Positions 54,868 to 63,430 of a stretch of DNA of 64,000 nucleotides are shown here, one piece after another. The stretch lies in the NCBI RefSeq assembly GCF_014268495.2, contig NZ_CP077087.1, forward strand, positions 851,001 to 915,000. Reading direction: 5' to 3'. Below the pieces are notes generated by a model. That model was not told where the DNA came from, ran no database searches, and was given only the letters and a program-made list of their open reading frames with translations. Position 1 is the first letter of the stretch. Each line of letters starts with the position of its first letter. The position numbers and the translations under genes are program-made. Source of the stretch: Pseudomonas monsensis. Its GTDB lineage: Bacteria; Pseudomonadota; Gammaproteobacteria; Pseudomonadales; Pseudomonadaceae.

Positions 54868-55500
54868 TTACTCGGTACTGCCCAGCCCTTGCCAGTGCTT
54901 GAGCCCGATAAAGATGAAGCGCAGTTGCTGGGTGATCTTCGCCTGGGGCGTCAGATGCTCCGGCAAGGCTTCGGCGGGGGGATCAATGATGTCCGGCAAA
55001 GTGGCGAACACCGATTTGACGATCAGGTCGGCGATCACGCTCAACCCGGCCGCATCCAGATGCTGCAGCTTGGGCATCAGCGTCAGGTCGGCGGCGAGGT
55101 CGGCGCTGATGTTTTCGCGCAAACGCCCGATCGCCTGGCGCACCGGCAGCGAGCCGCCGTACTGCTCGCGCGCGAGGAACAGGAATTGCGAGCGATTGGC
55201 GCTGACCACATCGAGAAAGATCCGCACCGACGCATCAATGATGCCGCCCATGACGAATTCGTTGTGCCGCACCAGGCGGATGGTTTCGCGGAAGGTCTGG
55301 CCGACTTCGCTGACCAGCACCAGACCCAGTTCGTCCATATCGGCAAAGTGCCGATAAAAACCGGTGGGTACAATGCCGGCGGTCTTCGTCACTTCGCGCA
55401 GGCTCAGGCTGCCGAATCCTCGGCCGCTTTCCATCAGGTGGCGGGCAGCGTCCATCAGGGCGTTGCGGGTCTGTTGTTTCTGTTCGGCGCGGGGCAGCAT
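54868..55500 (-). CDS. desT: TetR family regulator of fatty-acid desaturation (DesT/FabR-like)
   Basis: A 210-residue TetR-type repressor. The helix-turn-helix SLREVTKTAGIVPTGFYRHF (about residues 33-52) and the following DMDELGLVLVSEVGQ are strikingly like FabR/DesT, which sense acyl-CoA unsaturation and control membrane fatty-acid desaturation. The position beside ureE recalls P. aeruginosa, where desT neighbours ureE. The desaturase genes that DesT controls there are not adjacent here. The ATG at 55500 begins MLPRAEQKQQTR; the frame opens 12 codons earlier without a ribosome site. Confidence 0.8.
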   Translation of the reverse strand: MLPRAEQKQQTRNALMDAARHLMESGRGFGSLSLREVTKTAGIVPTGFYRHFADMDELGLVLVSEVGQTFRETIRLVRHNEFVMGGIIDASVRIFLDVVSANRSQFLFLAREQYGGSLPVRQAIGRLRENISADLAADLTLMPKLQHLDAAGLSVIADLIVKSVFATLPDIIDPPAEALPEHLTPQAKITQQLRFIFIGLKHWQGLGSTE

Positions 55501-55610
55501 CGCAAGGTGTGTTCTTCGGCAGGACAAGCGTCGCACTCTAGCAAATCGACTTTGTCGGCGTCGAACCGCAGGGGCAGGTCAGGCAGGATTTTACCGGGAC
55601 TGAAAAGTCA

Positions 55611-55640
55611 AAAGCCCAATCGCTTGATCGGGCTTTTTTT
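55611..55640. terminator. Terminator between the repeat-protein and desT genes
   Basis: AAGCCC-A-ATC, GCTT loop, GAT-C-GGGCTT with a run of seven T residues on the plus strand and a T-rich end on the minus strand. It ends the repeat-protein transcript. Confidence 0.8.
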
Positions 55641-55656
55641 CCAGGCCACCACGGGC

Positions 55657-56163
55657 TTAGCTCAATTGGCTGTTGCGTTCGATCACACGGTCACCACCGC
55701 CTTCGGCAACGGCTTGGCCCAGTGGGGTTTTGTCGAAGCCATCTTCAGCCAGGGTCTGACCTTGTGGGGTGCGGTCGCTGCCATCGGCAGCCAGGGTCTG
55801 ACCTTGTGGGGTGCGATCGCTGCCGTCAGACGCCAGGGTTTGACCTTGTGGGGTGCGATCGGAACCGTCTTGAACCAGACCTTTCTCTTCCAGGCGATTA
55901 CGGCCGTTTTCAGCCAGCGCCTGGCCTTGTGGCGTGCGATCGGAGCCGTCTTGCACCAGACCTTTTTCTTCCAGGCGGTTGCGACCGTTTTCAGCCAGCG
56001 TCTGGCCTTGTGGCGTGCGGTCCGAACCATCAGCCGCTACGGTTTGGCTGAACACCGAGTGGCTGGATTTCACTTGCGGGGTAGCCTGATCGGCAGCGGG
56101 CAGGGCGAAAGCAGTGCTGGCTAGCATCGACAGGGTCAGGCTGAACAGTAATTGGCGTTTCAT
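55657..56163 (-). CDS. Secreted 14-residue-repeat protein of unknown function
   Basis: A 168-residue exported protein. A signal peptide covers residues 1-21 (RQLLFSLTLSMLASTAFALP). After a short linker the whole protein is made of nine tandem units of about 14 residues: five read DGSDRTPQGQTLA (or QALA), one is diverged (DGFDKTPLGQAVA), two read NGRNRLEEKGLVQ, and the last is GGGDRVIERNSQL. The DNA repeats are nearly identical, so the array is recent or kept homogeneous. The name phage infection protein is sometimes attached to similar Pseudomonas sequences, to my memory, without evidence. The ATG at 56163 follows AAGGAG; the frame opens 33 codons earlier without merit. Confidence 0.85.
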   Translation of the reverse strand: MKRQLLFSLTLSMLASTAFALPAADQATPQVKSSHSVFSQTVAADGSDRTPQGQTLAENGRNRLEEKGLVQDGSDRTPQGQALAENGRNRLEEKGLVQDGSDRTPQGQTLASDGSDRTPQGQTLAADGSDRTPQGQTLAEDGFDKTPLGQAVAEGGGDRVIERNSQLS

Positions 56164-56547
56164 GATGGGTTGCTCCTTGGGAGGGCGATAAAGTGGGTAC
56201 GGAGGCAATGCTACTCTCGATAAGTCGATATAAAAGTTCATAAACGCAATGGTAATAATCAACAGAATTGATTGTTCAGCCGGGAGGCTCTAGATCGGGC
56301 CTTTCAGAGCGACGCTTTTGCACTGCAGTGGGTATTTTCGACTCACTCGCGCCTCGCAAAAGTGCGGGCGCGGTAACGCTGCTCGACTGATCGGTCAGAT
56401 TTCGCGCGGCTTTTTGCGCGGTAATTGGCCTTTCGATTAAACCTGCGGCCCGTTTGCCAGTCGTAGATTTCATGAGGGCCGCTTTGGCCCGCCGTTTCAG
56501 CCGTACGCCGCAGTCTTTGCGTGCGGTCGTGATCAGGAGCTTTGTGC
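56164..56547. other. Divergent intergenic region between repeat protein and AsmA-like gene
   Basis: A 384-bp region holding promoters for both divergent genes. An AT-rich patch lies at about 56218-56275. A GCGCGGC/GCGCGG-rich stretch lies near 56400. No gene, tRNA or recognisable operator was found. Confidence 0.55.
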
Positions 56548-58623
56548 ATGACGCGCACTGGAAAAATCTTCAGCTGGACCCTCACCATTCTCGTGCTGCT
56601 ACTGGCTGTGCTGGTGTTGATCATCGTGTTCTTCGACTGGAACCGGATCAAACCGCCGCTCAACGCCAAAGTCTCGGAAGAACTGCACCGACCGTTCGCC
56701 ATCAATGGCAACCTCGCGGTGATCTGGCAGCGCGAGCCCGATGAGGGCGGCTGGCGGTCGTGGGTGCCGTGGCCGCACGTGGTGGCCGAAGACCTGAGCC
56801 TGGGCAATCCGGACTGGTCGAAAAAGCCGCAGATGGTGACCCTCAAGCGGGTCGAGTTGCGCATCTCGCCGCTGGCCTTGCTCGCGCAGCGCGTGGTGAT
56901 TCCGCGTATCGACCTGACCGAGCCCAACGCTGAGTTGCAGCGGCTGGCGGACGGTCGCGCCAACTGGGTGTTCAAGTTCGATCCCAAGGACCCGAATGCC
57001 GAGCCGTCGAACTGGGTGGTCGACATCGGCGCCATCGGTTTCGACAAGGGCCATGTGACCCTCGACGATCAGACCCTCAAGACCAGCCTCGATGTGCTGA
57101 TCGATCCGCTGGGCAAACCGATTCCATTCAGCGAAATCGTCGGTGACAAAGCGGCCAAGACCGCCCAGGACAAGGGCGGCGCGCCCCAGGATTATGCGTT
57201 TGCGTTGAAGGTCAAAGGCCAGTACCACGGCCAGAGCCTCACCGGCCAAGGCAAGATCGGCGGGCTGCTGGCCTTGCAGGACGCGCGCAAACCGTTCCCG
57301 CTGCAGGCGCAGGCAAAGATCGGCGACACCAGCCTCGACCTGGCCGGCACCCTGACTGACCCGCTTAACCTCGGCGCTCTAAATCTGCGCCTGAAACTGG
57401 CCGGCGCGAGCCTGGGTAACCTGTATCCGCTGACCGGCGTGACCCTGCCCGACACACCACCCTATTCCACCGACGGTCACTTGATCGCCAAACTGCATGA
57501 CGTGGCCGGGGCGACGTTCACCTATGAGCAGTTCAACGGCAAGATCGGCAGCAGTGATATCCACGGCGACCTGACTTATGTCGCGAGCCAGCCGCGGCCG
57601 AAACTCAGCGGCGCGTTGCTGTCCAACCAATTGCTGTTCGCCGACCTCGCCCCGCTGATCGGCGCCGACTCCAACGCCAAGCAAAAGGCCCGAGGCGGCG
57701 AGAGCAAGCAGCCGGCCGATAAAGTGTTGCCGGTGGAAGAGTTCAAGACCGATCGCTGGCGCGCGATGGACGCCGATGTCGAGTTCACCGGCAAACGCAT
57801 TGTCCACAGCGAGAAACTGCCGTTCACCGACCTCTATACCCATTTGAAACTCAACGACGGCGAACTCAGCCTCGAACCGCTGCGCTTCGGCGTGGCTGGC
57901 GGCAACCTCGATGCGCAAATCCGCCTCGACGGCCGCACCGAGCCGCTGGAAGGCCGGGCGAAACTGACTGCGCGCAAGTTCAAGCTCAAGGAACTGTTCC
58001 CCACCTTCGAGCCGATGAAAACCAGTTTCGGTGAGCTCAACGGTGATGCCGATATCAGCGGGCGCGGCAATTCGGTGGCGAAGTTGCTCGGCGGCGCCAA
58101 CGGCAACCTGAAGATGCTGATCAACGACGGCGCAATCAGCCGCGAACTGATGGAACTGGCGGGGCTGAACGTCGGTAACTATGTGGTCGGCAAGATCTTT
58201 GGTGACAAGGAAGTGAAGATCAACTGCGCGGCGGCCGACTTCGACATCAAGACGGGTCTGGCGACCACGCGATTGTTTGTCTTCGATACCGAGAACGCGA
58301 TCATCTATATCGACGGCACAGCCAACATGGCCACCGAGCAACTCGATCTGACGGTGACCCCGGAGTCCAAGGGCTGGCGTTTGATTTCCCTGCGTTCACC
58401 TTTGTATGTGCGCGGCAAGTTCATCAAGCCGGATGCCGGGGTCAAGGCCGTGCCGTTGATACTGCGTGGGGCGGGTATGGTGGCGCTGGGTGTGATTGCG
58501 GCGCCGGCGGCAGGGCTGTTGGCCCTGGTGGCACCGAGCGGCGGCGAGCCTAATCAGTGTGCGCCGTTGCTGGAGCAGATGAAGGCAGGCAAGGCGCCTG
58601 TCACCGTTAAACCAACCCAATAA
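56548..58623 (+). CDS. AsmA family protein
   Basis: A 691-residue envelope protein. A single N-terminal membrane anchor spans about residues 9-31 (LTILVLLLAVLVLIIVFFDW); the rest faces the periplasm and is beta-rich. AsmA-type features are the KPPLNAKVSEELHRPFAING start after the anchor and the conserved C-terminal segment RLFVFDTENAIIYIDGTANM followed by LDLTVTPESKG. AsmA-like proteins belong to the bridge-like family implicated in phospholipid transport between membranes and outer-membrane homeostasis. The ATG at 56548 follows CAGGAG. No partner gene is adjacent. Confidence 0.92.
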   Translation: MTRTGKIFSWTLTILVLLLAVLVLIIVFFDWNRIKPPLNAKVSEELHRPFAINGNLAVIWQREPDEGGWRSWVPWPHVVAEDLSLGNPDWSKKPQMVTLKRVELRISPLALLAQRVVIPRIDLTEPNAELQRLADGRANWVFKFDPKDPNAEPSNWVVDIGAIGFDKGHVTLDDQTLKTSLDVLIDPLGKPIPFSEIVGDKAAKTAQDKGGAPQDYAFALKVKGQYHGQSLTGQGKIGGLLALQDARKPFPLQAQAKIGDTSLDLAGTLTDPLNLGALNLRLKLAGASLGNLYPLTGVTLPDTPPYSTDGHLIAKLHDVAGATFTYEQFNGKIGSSDIHGDLTYVASQPRPKLSGALLSNQLLFADLAPLIGADSNAKQKARGGESKQPADKVLPVEEFKTDRWRAMDADVEFTGKRIVHSEKLPFTDLYTHLKLNDGELSLEPLRFGVAGGNLDAQIRLDGRTEPLEGRAKLTARKFKLKELFPTFEPMKTSFGELNGDADISGRGNSVAKLLGGANGNLKMLINDGAISRELMELAGLNVGNYVVGKIFGDKEVKINCAAADFDIKTGLATTRLFVFDTENAIIYIDGTANMATEQLDLTVTPESKGWRLISLRSPLYVRGKFIKPDAGVKAVPLILRGAGMVALGVIAAPAAGLLALVAPSGGEPNQCAPLLEQMKAGKAPVTVKPTQ

Positions 58624-58644
58624 CTTCAGCGTGTATAACGACGC

Positions 58645-58713
58645 CATCGCGAGCAGGCTCACTCCTGCATTGGGAATGCGTTCCTCTGTAGGCGTGGGCC
58701 TGCTCGCGATAGG
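58645..58713. repeat. REP inverted-repeat pair, CGCGAGCAGGCTCACTCC variant
   Basis: CATCGCGAGCAGGCTCACTC at 58645 and the opposing GTGGGCCTGCTCGCGATAGG ending about 58713, between convergent genes. Confidence 0.85.
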
Positions 58714-58715
58714 GT

Positions 58716-59249
58716 TTAGAGGTCTTTCAGGATATCGGCCATGTCATCGGCATGTTCTTCTTCCTGCGCGAGGATGTCTTCCAGGATGCGCCGGGTGGTC
58801 GGATCTTTCTCGCCGATGTACTGAATGATCTCGCGGTAGCTGTCGATGGCGATCCGCTCGGCCACCAGATTCTCGTAGACCATTTCTTTCAGGGTGGAGC
58901 CGGCCACGTATTGGGCGTGGGCCATTTTCGACAGCTGGTCGGGGTTGAACTCAGGCTCGCCGCCCAGTTGCACGATGCGTTCGGCCAGGCGGTCGGCGTG
59001 CTGGGCTTCCTGGGTGGCGTGCTCAAGAAACTCTTCGGCGGCCACGCTGGCTTTCACCCCGGAGGCCATGAAGTAGTGGCGTTTGTAACGCAATACGCAG
59101 ACCAGTTCGGTGGCCAGCGATGCGTTGAGCAAGCGCAGTACCTCTTCACGGTCGGCGCTGTAGCTTTCGGTGACGGCGCCGTTCTCGACGTGTTGGCGCG
59201 CACGGTCGCGCAGGGTTTGGACATCTGACAGATGCAGGTCGTCGCTCAT
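58716..59249 (-). CDS. Ferritin-like (bacterioferritin/Dps-like) iron-storage protein
   Basis: A 177-residue four-helix-bundle diiron protein. The ligand set is visible as the glutamate of ASLATELVCVLRYKRHYF, the ExxH of EEFLEHATQEAQHADRLAERI, the later glutamate in YENLVAERIAIDSYREII, and LAQEEEHADDMADIL at the C-terminus. It resembles the unnamed bacterioferritin of P. aeruginosa (PA4880 type, from memory). A role in iron storage and peroxide protection is likely. It is monocistronic; a Shine-Dalgarno AGGAGAT lies before the ATG. No Fur box was seen. Confidence 0.88.
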   Translation of the reverse strand: MSDDLHLSDVQTLRDRARQHVENGAVTESYSADREEVLRLLNASLATELVCVLRYKRHYFMASGVKASVAAEEFLEHATQEAQHADRLAERIVQLGGEPEFNPDQLSKMAHAQYVAGSTLKEMVYENLVAERIAIDSYREIIQYIGEKDPTTRRILEDILAQEEEHADDMADILKDL

Positions 59250-59340
59250 TTCGATCTCCTGGAGGCTAATCCGATTGGCGCCACGCTCTACAGGCGTGCT
59301 CGCCTACCCCAGTTGTGAGTCCTGCGCGAAGCAAAAAGTT

Positions 59341-60288
59341 TTATGAGATTTTTGCCGCCTGCTCTACAGACGCTGCCGACGGTTGCGATCTGCGTGTCAG
59401 CCCGGACAACAGCGCTTCCTCATGCAGCCAGGTAAAAAACGCCCGCACCGGTGGATGCCGTTCGCGCCCCGGCACGCACAACGCGCTGTACCCGGCGCCA
59501 TCGACCTGAATCTCGCCTTTGTACGGCACCAGCAGCCCGCTGCTGACACTCTCCGACACCAGAATATTGCTTGCCAGGACCAACCCTTGCCCGGCAATCG
59601 CCGCTTGCAGGGCGTAATGCTCTTCGTCGTATTCACGACTCACCGGATGCTGCTGCAGCCAGTGCTCGCCGGACTGCGCGCACCAGGCTTCCCAGCCATG
59701 GGCATACAGCTTCGAGTTGTGCCAACGCACGCTGATCAGCGTCGGCGTGCGCCGCGCGGCCAGCGCCACTTGCTCGGGCGAGCCGTAAACGCCGAACGAC
59801 TCGTCGAACAGGCACTGCCCATACAGGTTCGGATAGTCATCGAGGCTGTAGCGCAACACCAGATCGACGCTGGCGTCCTGATGCAGATCGATCACCTCGC
59901 AATGGGTATCGAGGCGCAGGTTGATGTTCGGATGCTGCGCATAAAACCGCCCCAGGCGCGGCACCAGCCACAGCGCGGCGAACGCGGCCGTGGTCGACAG
60001 CGTCAGGCTGCTGCCGCTGCGTTGCGGGCGCAGGGTGTCGACACTTTGCGCCACTTCCAGCAAGGCACCGTGCAGGCTGCGAAACAGGCGCTCGCCGCCT
60101 TCGGTCAGGCGCACCTGACGCGGCAGACGTTCGAACAGGGCGACGCCGAGCCAGTCTTCCAGCGAGCGGATCTGATGAGAGATCGCTGTGGGGGTGACCG
60201 ACAGCTCTTCGGCAGCAGCCTTGAAGCTCAACAGGCGCGAAGCGGATTCGAAAGCGCGCAGGGCGGTCAGCGGCAGCGAGGCGAACAT
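59341..60288 (-). CDS. LysR family transcriptional regulator divergent from azoR
   Basis: A 315-residue LysR-type regulator of the GcvA-like group. The helix-turn-helix is FKAAAEELSVTPTAISHQI (about residues 24-42), and the substrate-binding domain starts near residue 90. The ATG at 60288 (MFASLPLTALRAFE) has GGAG eight bases upstream. It is divergent from the azoR-SMR pair; a perfect palindrome with T-N11-A form lies just past its start and is a likely operator. Confidence 0.9.
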   Translation of the reverse strand: MFASLPLTALRAFESASRLLSFKAAAEELSVTPTAISHQIRSLEDWLGVALFERLPRQVRLTEGGERLFRSLHGALLEVAQSVDTLRPQRSGSSLTLSTTAAFAALWLVPRLGRFYAQHPNINLRLDTHCEVIDLHQDASVDLVLRYSLDDYPNLYGQCLFDESFGVYGSPEQVALAARRTPTLISVRWHNSKLYAHGWEAWCAQSGEHWLQQHPVSREYDEEHYALQAAIAGQGLVLASNILVSESVSSGLLVPYKGEIQVDGAGYSALCVPGRERHPPVRAFFTWLHEEALLSGLTRRSQPSAASVEQAAKIS

Positions 60289-60300
60289 TGAAAACTCCAC

Positions 60301-60319
60301 GGATGAAATGAATTCATCC
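60301..60319. promoter_or_regulatory. Palindromic LysR-type operator
   Basis: GGATGAA-atgaa-TTCATCC is a perfect 7-bp inverted repeat and contains the LysR-box form T-N11-A (TGAAATGAATTCA). It lies 13 bases upstream of the LysR gene's start, placed for autoregulation and control of azoR. Confidence 0.6.
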
Positions 60320-60409
60320 CGACTGATTTTTGCTCATTTGAAGGACAGCAGCGGCGCGCCTCAAGCTGCACGCCACAAGCCGTTTGATTCTAGTCCGGAG
60401 GAAAGACAG

Positions 60410-61048
60410 ATGAGCAAGATTCTTGTGATCCATGCCAGTCCGCGCGGTGACCGTTCGCATTCGCGGCGTCTGGCTGAAGGTTTTCTCAGCGCCTGGCAGG
60501 CGCATCATCCACAGGCTCGCGTCACTCGCCGCGAAGTCGGTCGGGCCTTGATTCCAGCGGTCAACGAGGCGTTCGTAGCGGCGGCGTTCTACCCGGAGCC
60601 GCAAGCACGGCCGTTGTCGATGCAGGCCGATCTGGCGCTCAGCGATCAACTGGTCGGCGAGCTGTTCGAGCATGATCTGCTGCTGATCTCCACGCCGATG
60701 TACAACTTCAGCGTGCCCAGCGGCCTCAAGGCCTGGGTCGATCAGATCGTGCGGCTGGGGCTGACGTTCGATCACACGCTGGATAACGGCGTTGCCAACT
60801 ACACGCCACTGTTGCAAGGCAAGAAGGCACTGATCGTCACCAGTCGCGGCGGCTTCGGTTTTGGCCCGGGCGGTGAGCTGGAGGCGTTGAACCATGCCGA
60901 TCCATGGCTGCGCACGGCGCTGGGTTTTATCGGTATCAACGACGTCACCGTAGTCGCGGCCGAGGGTGAAGAATCCGCTGAACGCACCTTCGCAGCGTCG
61001 GTGGCGGAGGCCGAGCAGCGCTTGTTCGACCTCGCCGGGGCGTTCTAG
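60410..61048 (+). CDS. azoR: FMN-dependent NADH-azoreductase
   Basis: A flavodoxin-fold quinone/azo reductase of 212 residues. The FMN-binding features are HASPRGDRSHSRRLAEGF at the start, the STPMYNFSVPSGLKAW loop at about residue 94, and TSRGGFGFGPGG at about residue 144. It reduces quinones and azo compounds by two-electron transfer, protecting against electrophilic stress. The ATG at 60410 has a strong GGAGG Shine-Dalgarno. Its TAG stop is immediately followed by the ATG of the SMR gene, so the two form an operon, likely controlled by the divergent LysR regulator. Confidence 0.93.
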   Translation: MSKILVIHASPRGDRSHSRRLAEGFLSAWQAHHPQARVTRREVGRALIPAVNEAFVAAAFYPEPQARPLSMQADLALSDQLVGELFEHDLLLISTPMYNFSVPSGLKAWVDQIVRLGLTFDHTLDNGVANYTPLLQGKKALIVTSRGGFGFGPGGELEALNHADPWLRTALGFIGINDVTVVAAEGEESAERTFAASVAEAEQRLFDLAGAF

Positions 61049-61354
61049 ATGGCCTGGCTGTTCCTGCTGATCGCCGCCGGGTTCGAAGTCACCTTCGCCA
61101 TGGGCATGAAGTACGCCGAAGGCTTCACCCGGTTGTGGCCGTCGTTGATCACCGTGATTGCGGCAATCGGCGGGATCTACTTTCTCACGCTGGCCATGCG
61201 TGAATTGCCGGTGAGCATTGCCTATCCGGTCTGGACGGCGATTGGCTCGCTGGGCACGGTGTTCCTGGGGTTCGCGTTGCTCGGCGAAAGCCTGACGCTG
61301 GTCAAACTGCTCTCGGTAGGTCTGATTGTGGCGGGGGTGGCGGGGCTGAAGTAG
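61049..61354 (+). CDS. sugE: SMR family exporter (SugE/Gdx-like)
   Basis: A four-helix small-multidrug-resistance transporter of 101 residues. The essential glutamate of helix 1 is present (AAGFEVTFA, E13), and GMKYAEGFTRLWPSLIT together with VSIAYPVWTAIGSLGTV resemble SugE/Gdx, whose known substrate is guanidinium, more than EmrE. The start follows the azoR stop with no gap. No guanidine riboswitch was seen upstream, so expression likely depends on the azoR promoter. Confidence 0.87.
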   Translation: MAWLFLLIAAGFEVTFAMGMKYAEGFTRLWPSLITVIAAIGGIYFLTLAMRELPVSIAYPVWTAIGSLGTVFLGFALLGESLTLVKLLSVGLIVAGVAGLK

Positions 61355-61445
61355 GCTGGTCGTTGAGTTGTCATCATCAGGGAGGATGCTTGGCGGGCGT
61401 TTTGCACGCCTTGCATCCACTCATCGACCACAAGGATGTTTGCCC

Positions 61446-62324
61446 ATGTCGACGCGTTATCCACTGGTGCTGGTGCCGGGCATGCTCGGGTTTATCCGGC
61501 TGGTGCTCTATCCGTATTGGTACGGAATCATCAAAGCCTTGCGCCGTGGTGGTGCGACGGTCATTGCGGTGCAGGTGTCGCCGCTCAATTCCACCGAAGT
61601 GCGCGGCGAGCAATTGCTGGCGCGGATCGACGAGATCCTGCGCGAGACCGGCGCGGCCAGGGTCAACCTGTTCGGCCACAGCCAGGGTTCGCTGACCGCA
61701 CGCTATGCAGCGGCCAAACGTCCGGATCTGGTCGCGTCGGTGACCTCGGTGGCCGGACCCAATCACGGTTCGGAACTGGCCGACTATCTGCAAAAACACT
61801 ATCCGGCGGACAGCGCCAGAGGACGCGTCCTTGAGGTGTTGTTGCGCGTTGTCGGCTGGCTGATGGCGTTACTGGAAACCGGTTACCGCGGGCCGAAGCT
61901 GCCGGTGGATATCCACGCTTCGCACCAATCGCTGACCAGCGAAGGCGTGGCGCTGTTCAATCAGCGTTATCCACAAGGCCTGCCTGACACCTGGGGCGGA
62001 CACGGGCCGGAAGAGGTCAACGGTGTGCGCTATTACTCGTGGTCGGGCACGCTGCAGCCGGGCAAGACCGACCGCGGCGGCAACCTGTTCGACGGCACCA
62101 ATCGCAGCTGCCGCTTGTTCGCGAAAACCTTTGTGCGCGAACCGGGGCAGTGTGACGGGATGGTCGGGCGCTACAGCTCGCATCTGGGCACGGTGATTGG
62201 CGATGACTATCCGCTGGATCACTTCGACATCGTCAACCAGTCGCTGGGACTGGTGGGCAAGGGCGCGGATCCGGTGCGGCTGTTCGTCGAGCATGCGGCG
62301 CGGCTTGAGGCTGCCGGGGTTTAG
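61446..62324 (+). CDS. Triacylglycerol lipase without signal peptide (P. fragi-type)
   Basis: An alpha/beta-hydrolase lipase of 292 residues, similar to family I.1 Pseudomonas lipases. The oxyanion region is LVPGMLGFIR, the nucleophile serine lies in GHSQGSLTARY (about residue 79), the catalytic aspartate is in CDGMVGRYSSHLG, and the histidine in DYPLDHFDIVN. Unlike P. aeruginosa LipA it lacks a signal peptide: the protein begins directly with STRYPLVLVPG. This matches the shorter P. fragi-like lipases. No lif foldase gene follows. AAGGA lies ahead of the ATG at 61446; the frame opens 26 codons earlier without a ribosome site. Confidence 0.88.
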   Translation: MSTRYPLVLVPGMLGFIRLVLYPYWYGIIKALRRGGATVIAVQVSPLNSTEVRGEQLLARIDEILRETGAARVNLFGHSQGSLTARYAAAKRPDLVASVTSVAGPNHGSELADYLQKHYPADSARGRVLEVLLRVVGWLMALLETGYRGPKLPVDIHASHQSLTSEGVALFNQRYPQGLPDTWGGHGPEEVNGVRYYSWSGTLQPGKTDRGGNLFDGTNRSCRLFAKTFVREPGQCDGMVGRYSSHLGTVIGDDYPLDHFDIVNQSLGLVGKGADPVRLFVEHAARLEAAGV

Positions 62325-62345
62325 CAGGCACACCGCGTTATCGTT

Positions 62346-62439
62346 CATCGCTGGCAAGCCAGCTCCCACACTGCTTCGTGGCGTTCACAAAAATGTGTGT
62401 GCGACACCGACCCTGTGGGAGCTGGCTTGCCAGCGATGG
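62346..62439. repeat. REP inverted-repeat pair, GCTGGCAAGCCAGCTCCCACA family
   Basis: CATCGCTGGCAAGCCAGCTC at 62346 and GAGCTGGCTTGCCAGCGATG ending at 62438 are long perfect arms around a loop of about 40 bases, between convergent genes. Confidence 0.9.
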
Positions 62440-62446
62440 CGTCGGG

Positions 62447-63334
62447 TCAGGCAACGCTGACCTTGCGGGCCAACACCGTGGTCCAGCGCTCGGAAAGAAT
62501 CACCCCGCCCAACGTCAGCAGACCACCGACCAGGTGATACATCGCCAGCTGTTCCTTCAAGACCAGCGCTGCAATCAGCGCAGTGATCAGCGGCAGCAAG
62601 TTGAAGAACAACGTCGTCCGGCTCGGCCCCAGACGCTGTACGGCCTGCATCCACGCCAGCGGCGCGAGCATCGACGCCAGCAGGCACGCATACAGCACCA
62701 ACGGAATGTTCTGCAGGGTCAGCCCGGTTTTCGGCGACATCGCGTACAGCGGAAACAGCACCACGATCGCCACCAGCACCTGCAAGTACAACAACACCAG
62801 TGGCGGCAGGCGCAGCTGCCATTTTTTCAGCAAGGTGCTGTAGATCGCATAGGCGAGGGTAGCGATCAGCATCATCGCGTCACCCAGGTTCACGCCGTGT
62901 TGCAACAGAGCGCCAAGGCTGCCTGACGAGACCACCACCAATACGCCGGCAAACGACAGCACCGCGCCAAACAAGGCGCCGGCAGTCAGGCGCTGGCCGA
63001 GGCTGATGATCGCCATGGCCAGCGACATCAGCGGCATCAGCGACAGGATGATGCCCATGTTGGTCGCCGTGGTCAGGGTCGCGGCGAAGTAGGCGAGGCT
63101 CTGATACACCGCCATGCCGAGCACGCCAAGGATGAAGATCTTGCCCAGGTTCGGGCGGATCTGCGGCCAGTGCGCGATGACCGCTTTGAGCATGAACGGG
63201 GTGAACAGCAGGCCGGCAAGCAGCCAGCGGTAGAAACCGATCTCGGCCGGGAAGATCGCCCCGACCGCCAGTTTGTTGATCACGGTGTTGCCGGCCCAAA
63301 TGAAAATCGCCAGCAGGGGAAACGCGTATTGCAT
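62447..63334 (-). CDS. EamA/DMT family transporter
   Basis: An inner-membrane drug/metabolite transporter of 295 residues with ten hydrophobic segments in two EamA repeats (about residues 3-138 and 150-285). The first repeat starts FPLLAIFIWAGNTVINKLAV, the second contains APLAWMQAVQRLGPSRTTLF. Members export amino acids or other metabolites; the substrate is not evident. It is divergent from the AraC-type gene (96-base gap), which may regulate it. Confidence 0.9.
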   Translation of the reverse strand: MQYAFPLLAIFIWAGNTVINKLAVGAIFPAEIGFYRWLLAGLLFTPFMLKAVIAHWPQIRPNLGKIFILGVLGMAVYQSLAYFAATLTTATNMGIILSLMPLMSLAMAIISLGQRLTAGALFGAVLSFAGVLVVVSSGSLGALLQHGVNLGDAMMLIATLAYAIYSTLLKKWQLRLPPLVLLYLQVLVAIVVLFPLYAMSPKTGLTLQNIPLVLYACLLASMLAPLAWMQAVQRLGPSRTTLFFNLLPLITALIAALVLKEQLAMYHLVGGLLTLGGVILSERWTTVLARKVSVA

Positions 63335-63430
63335 GGGTTAAAACCAGAACGTTGATGAACGGTGATTATCCCCTGTCTGGATGCAGCCCTATACTGCGAA
63401 CCGGACAACCTGCCTCTGCAACCGGACAGC

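Noticed and set aside
55722..56051. Plus-strand open frame across the 14-residue repeat gene
   Set aside because: Antisense shadow of the repeat array; the minus-strand frame has a signal peptide and AAGGAG site.
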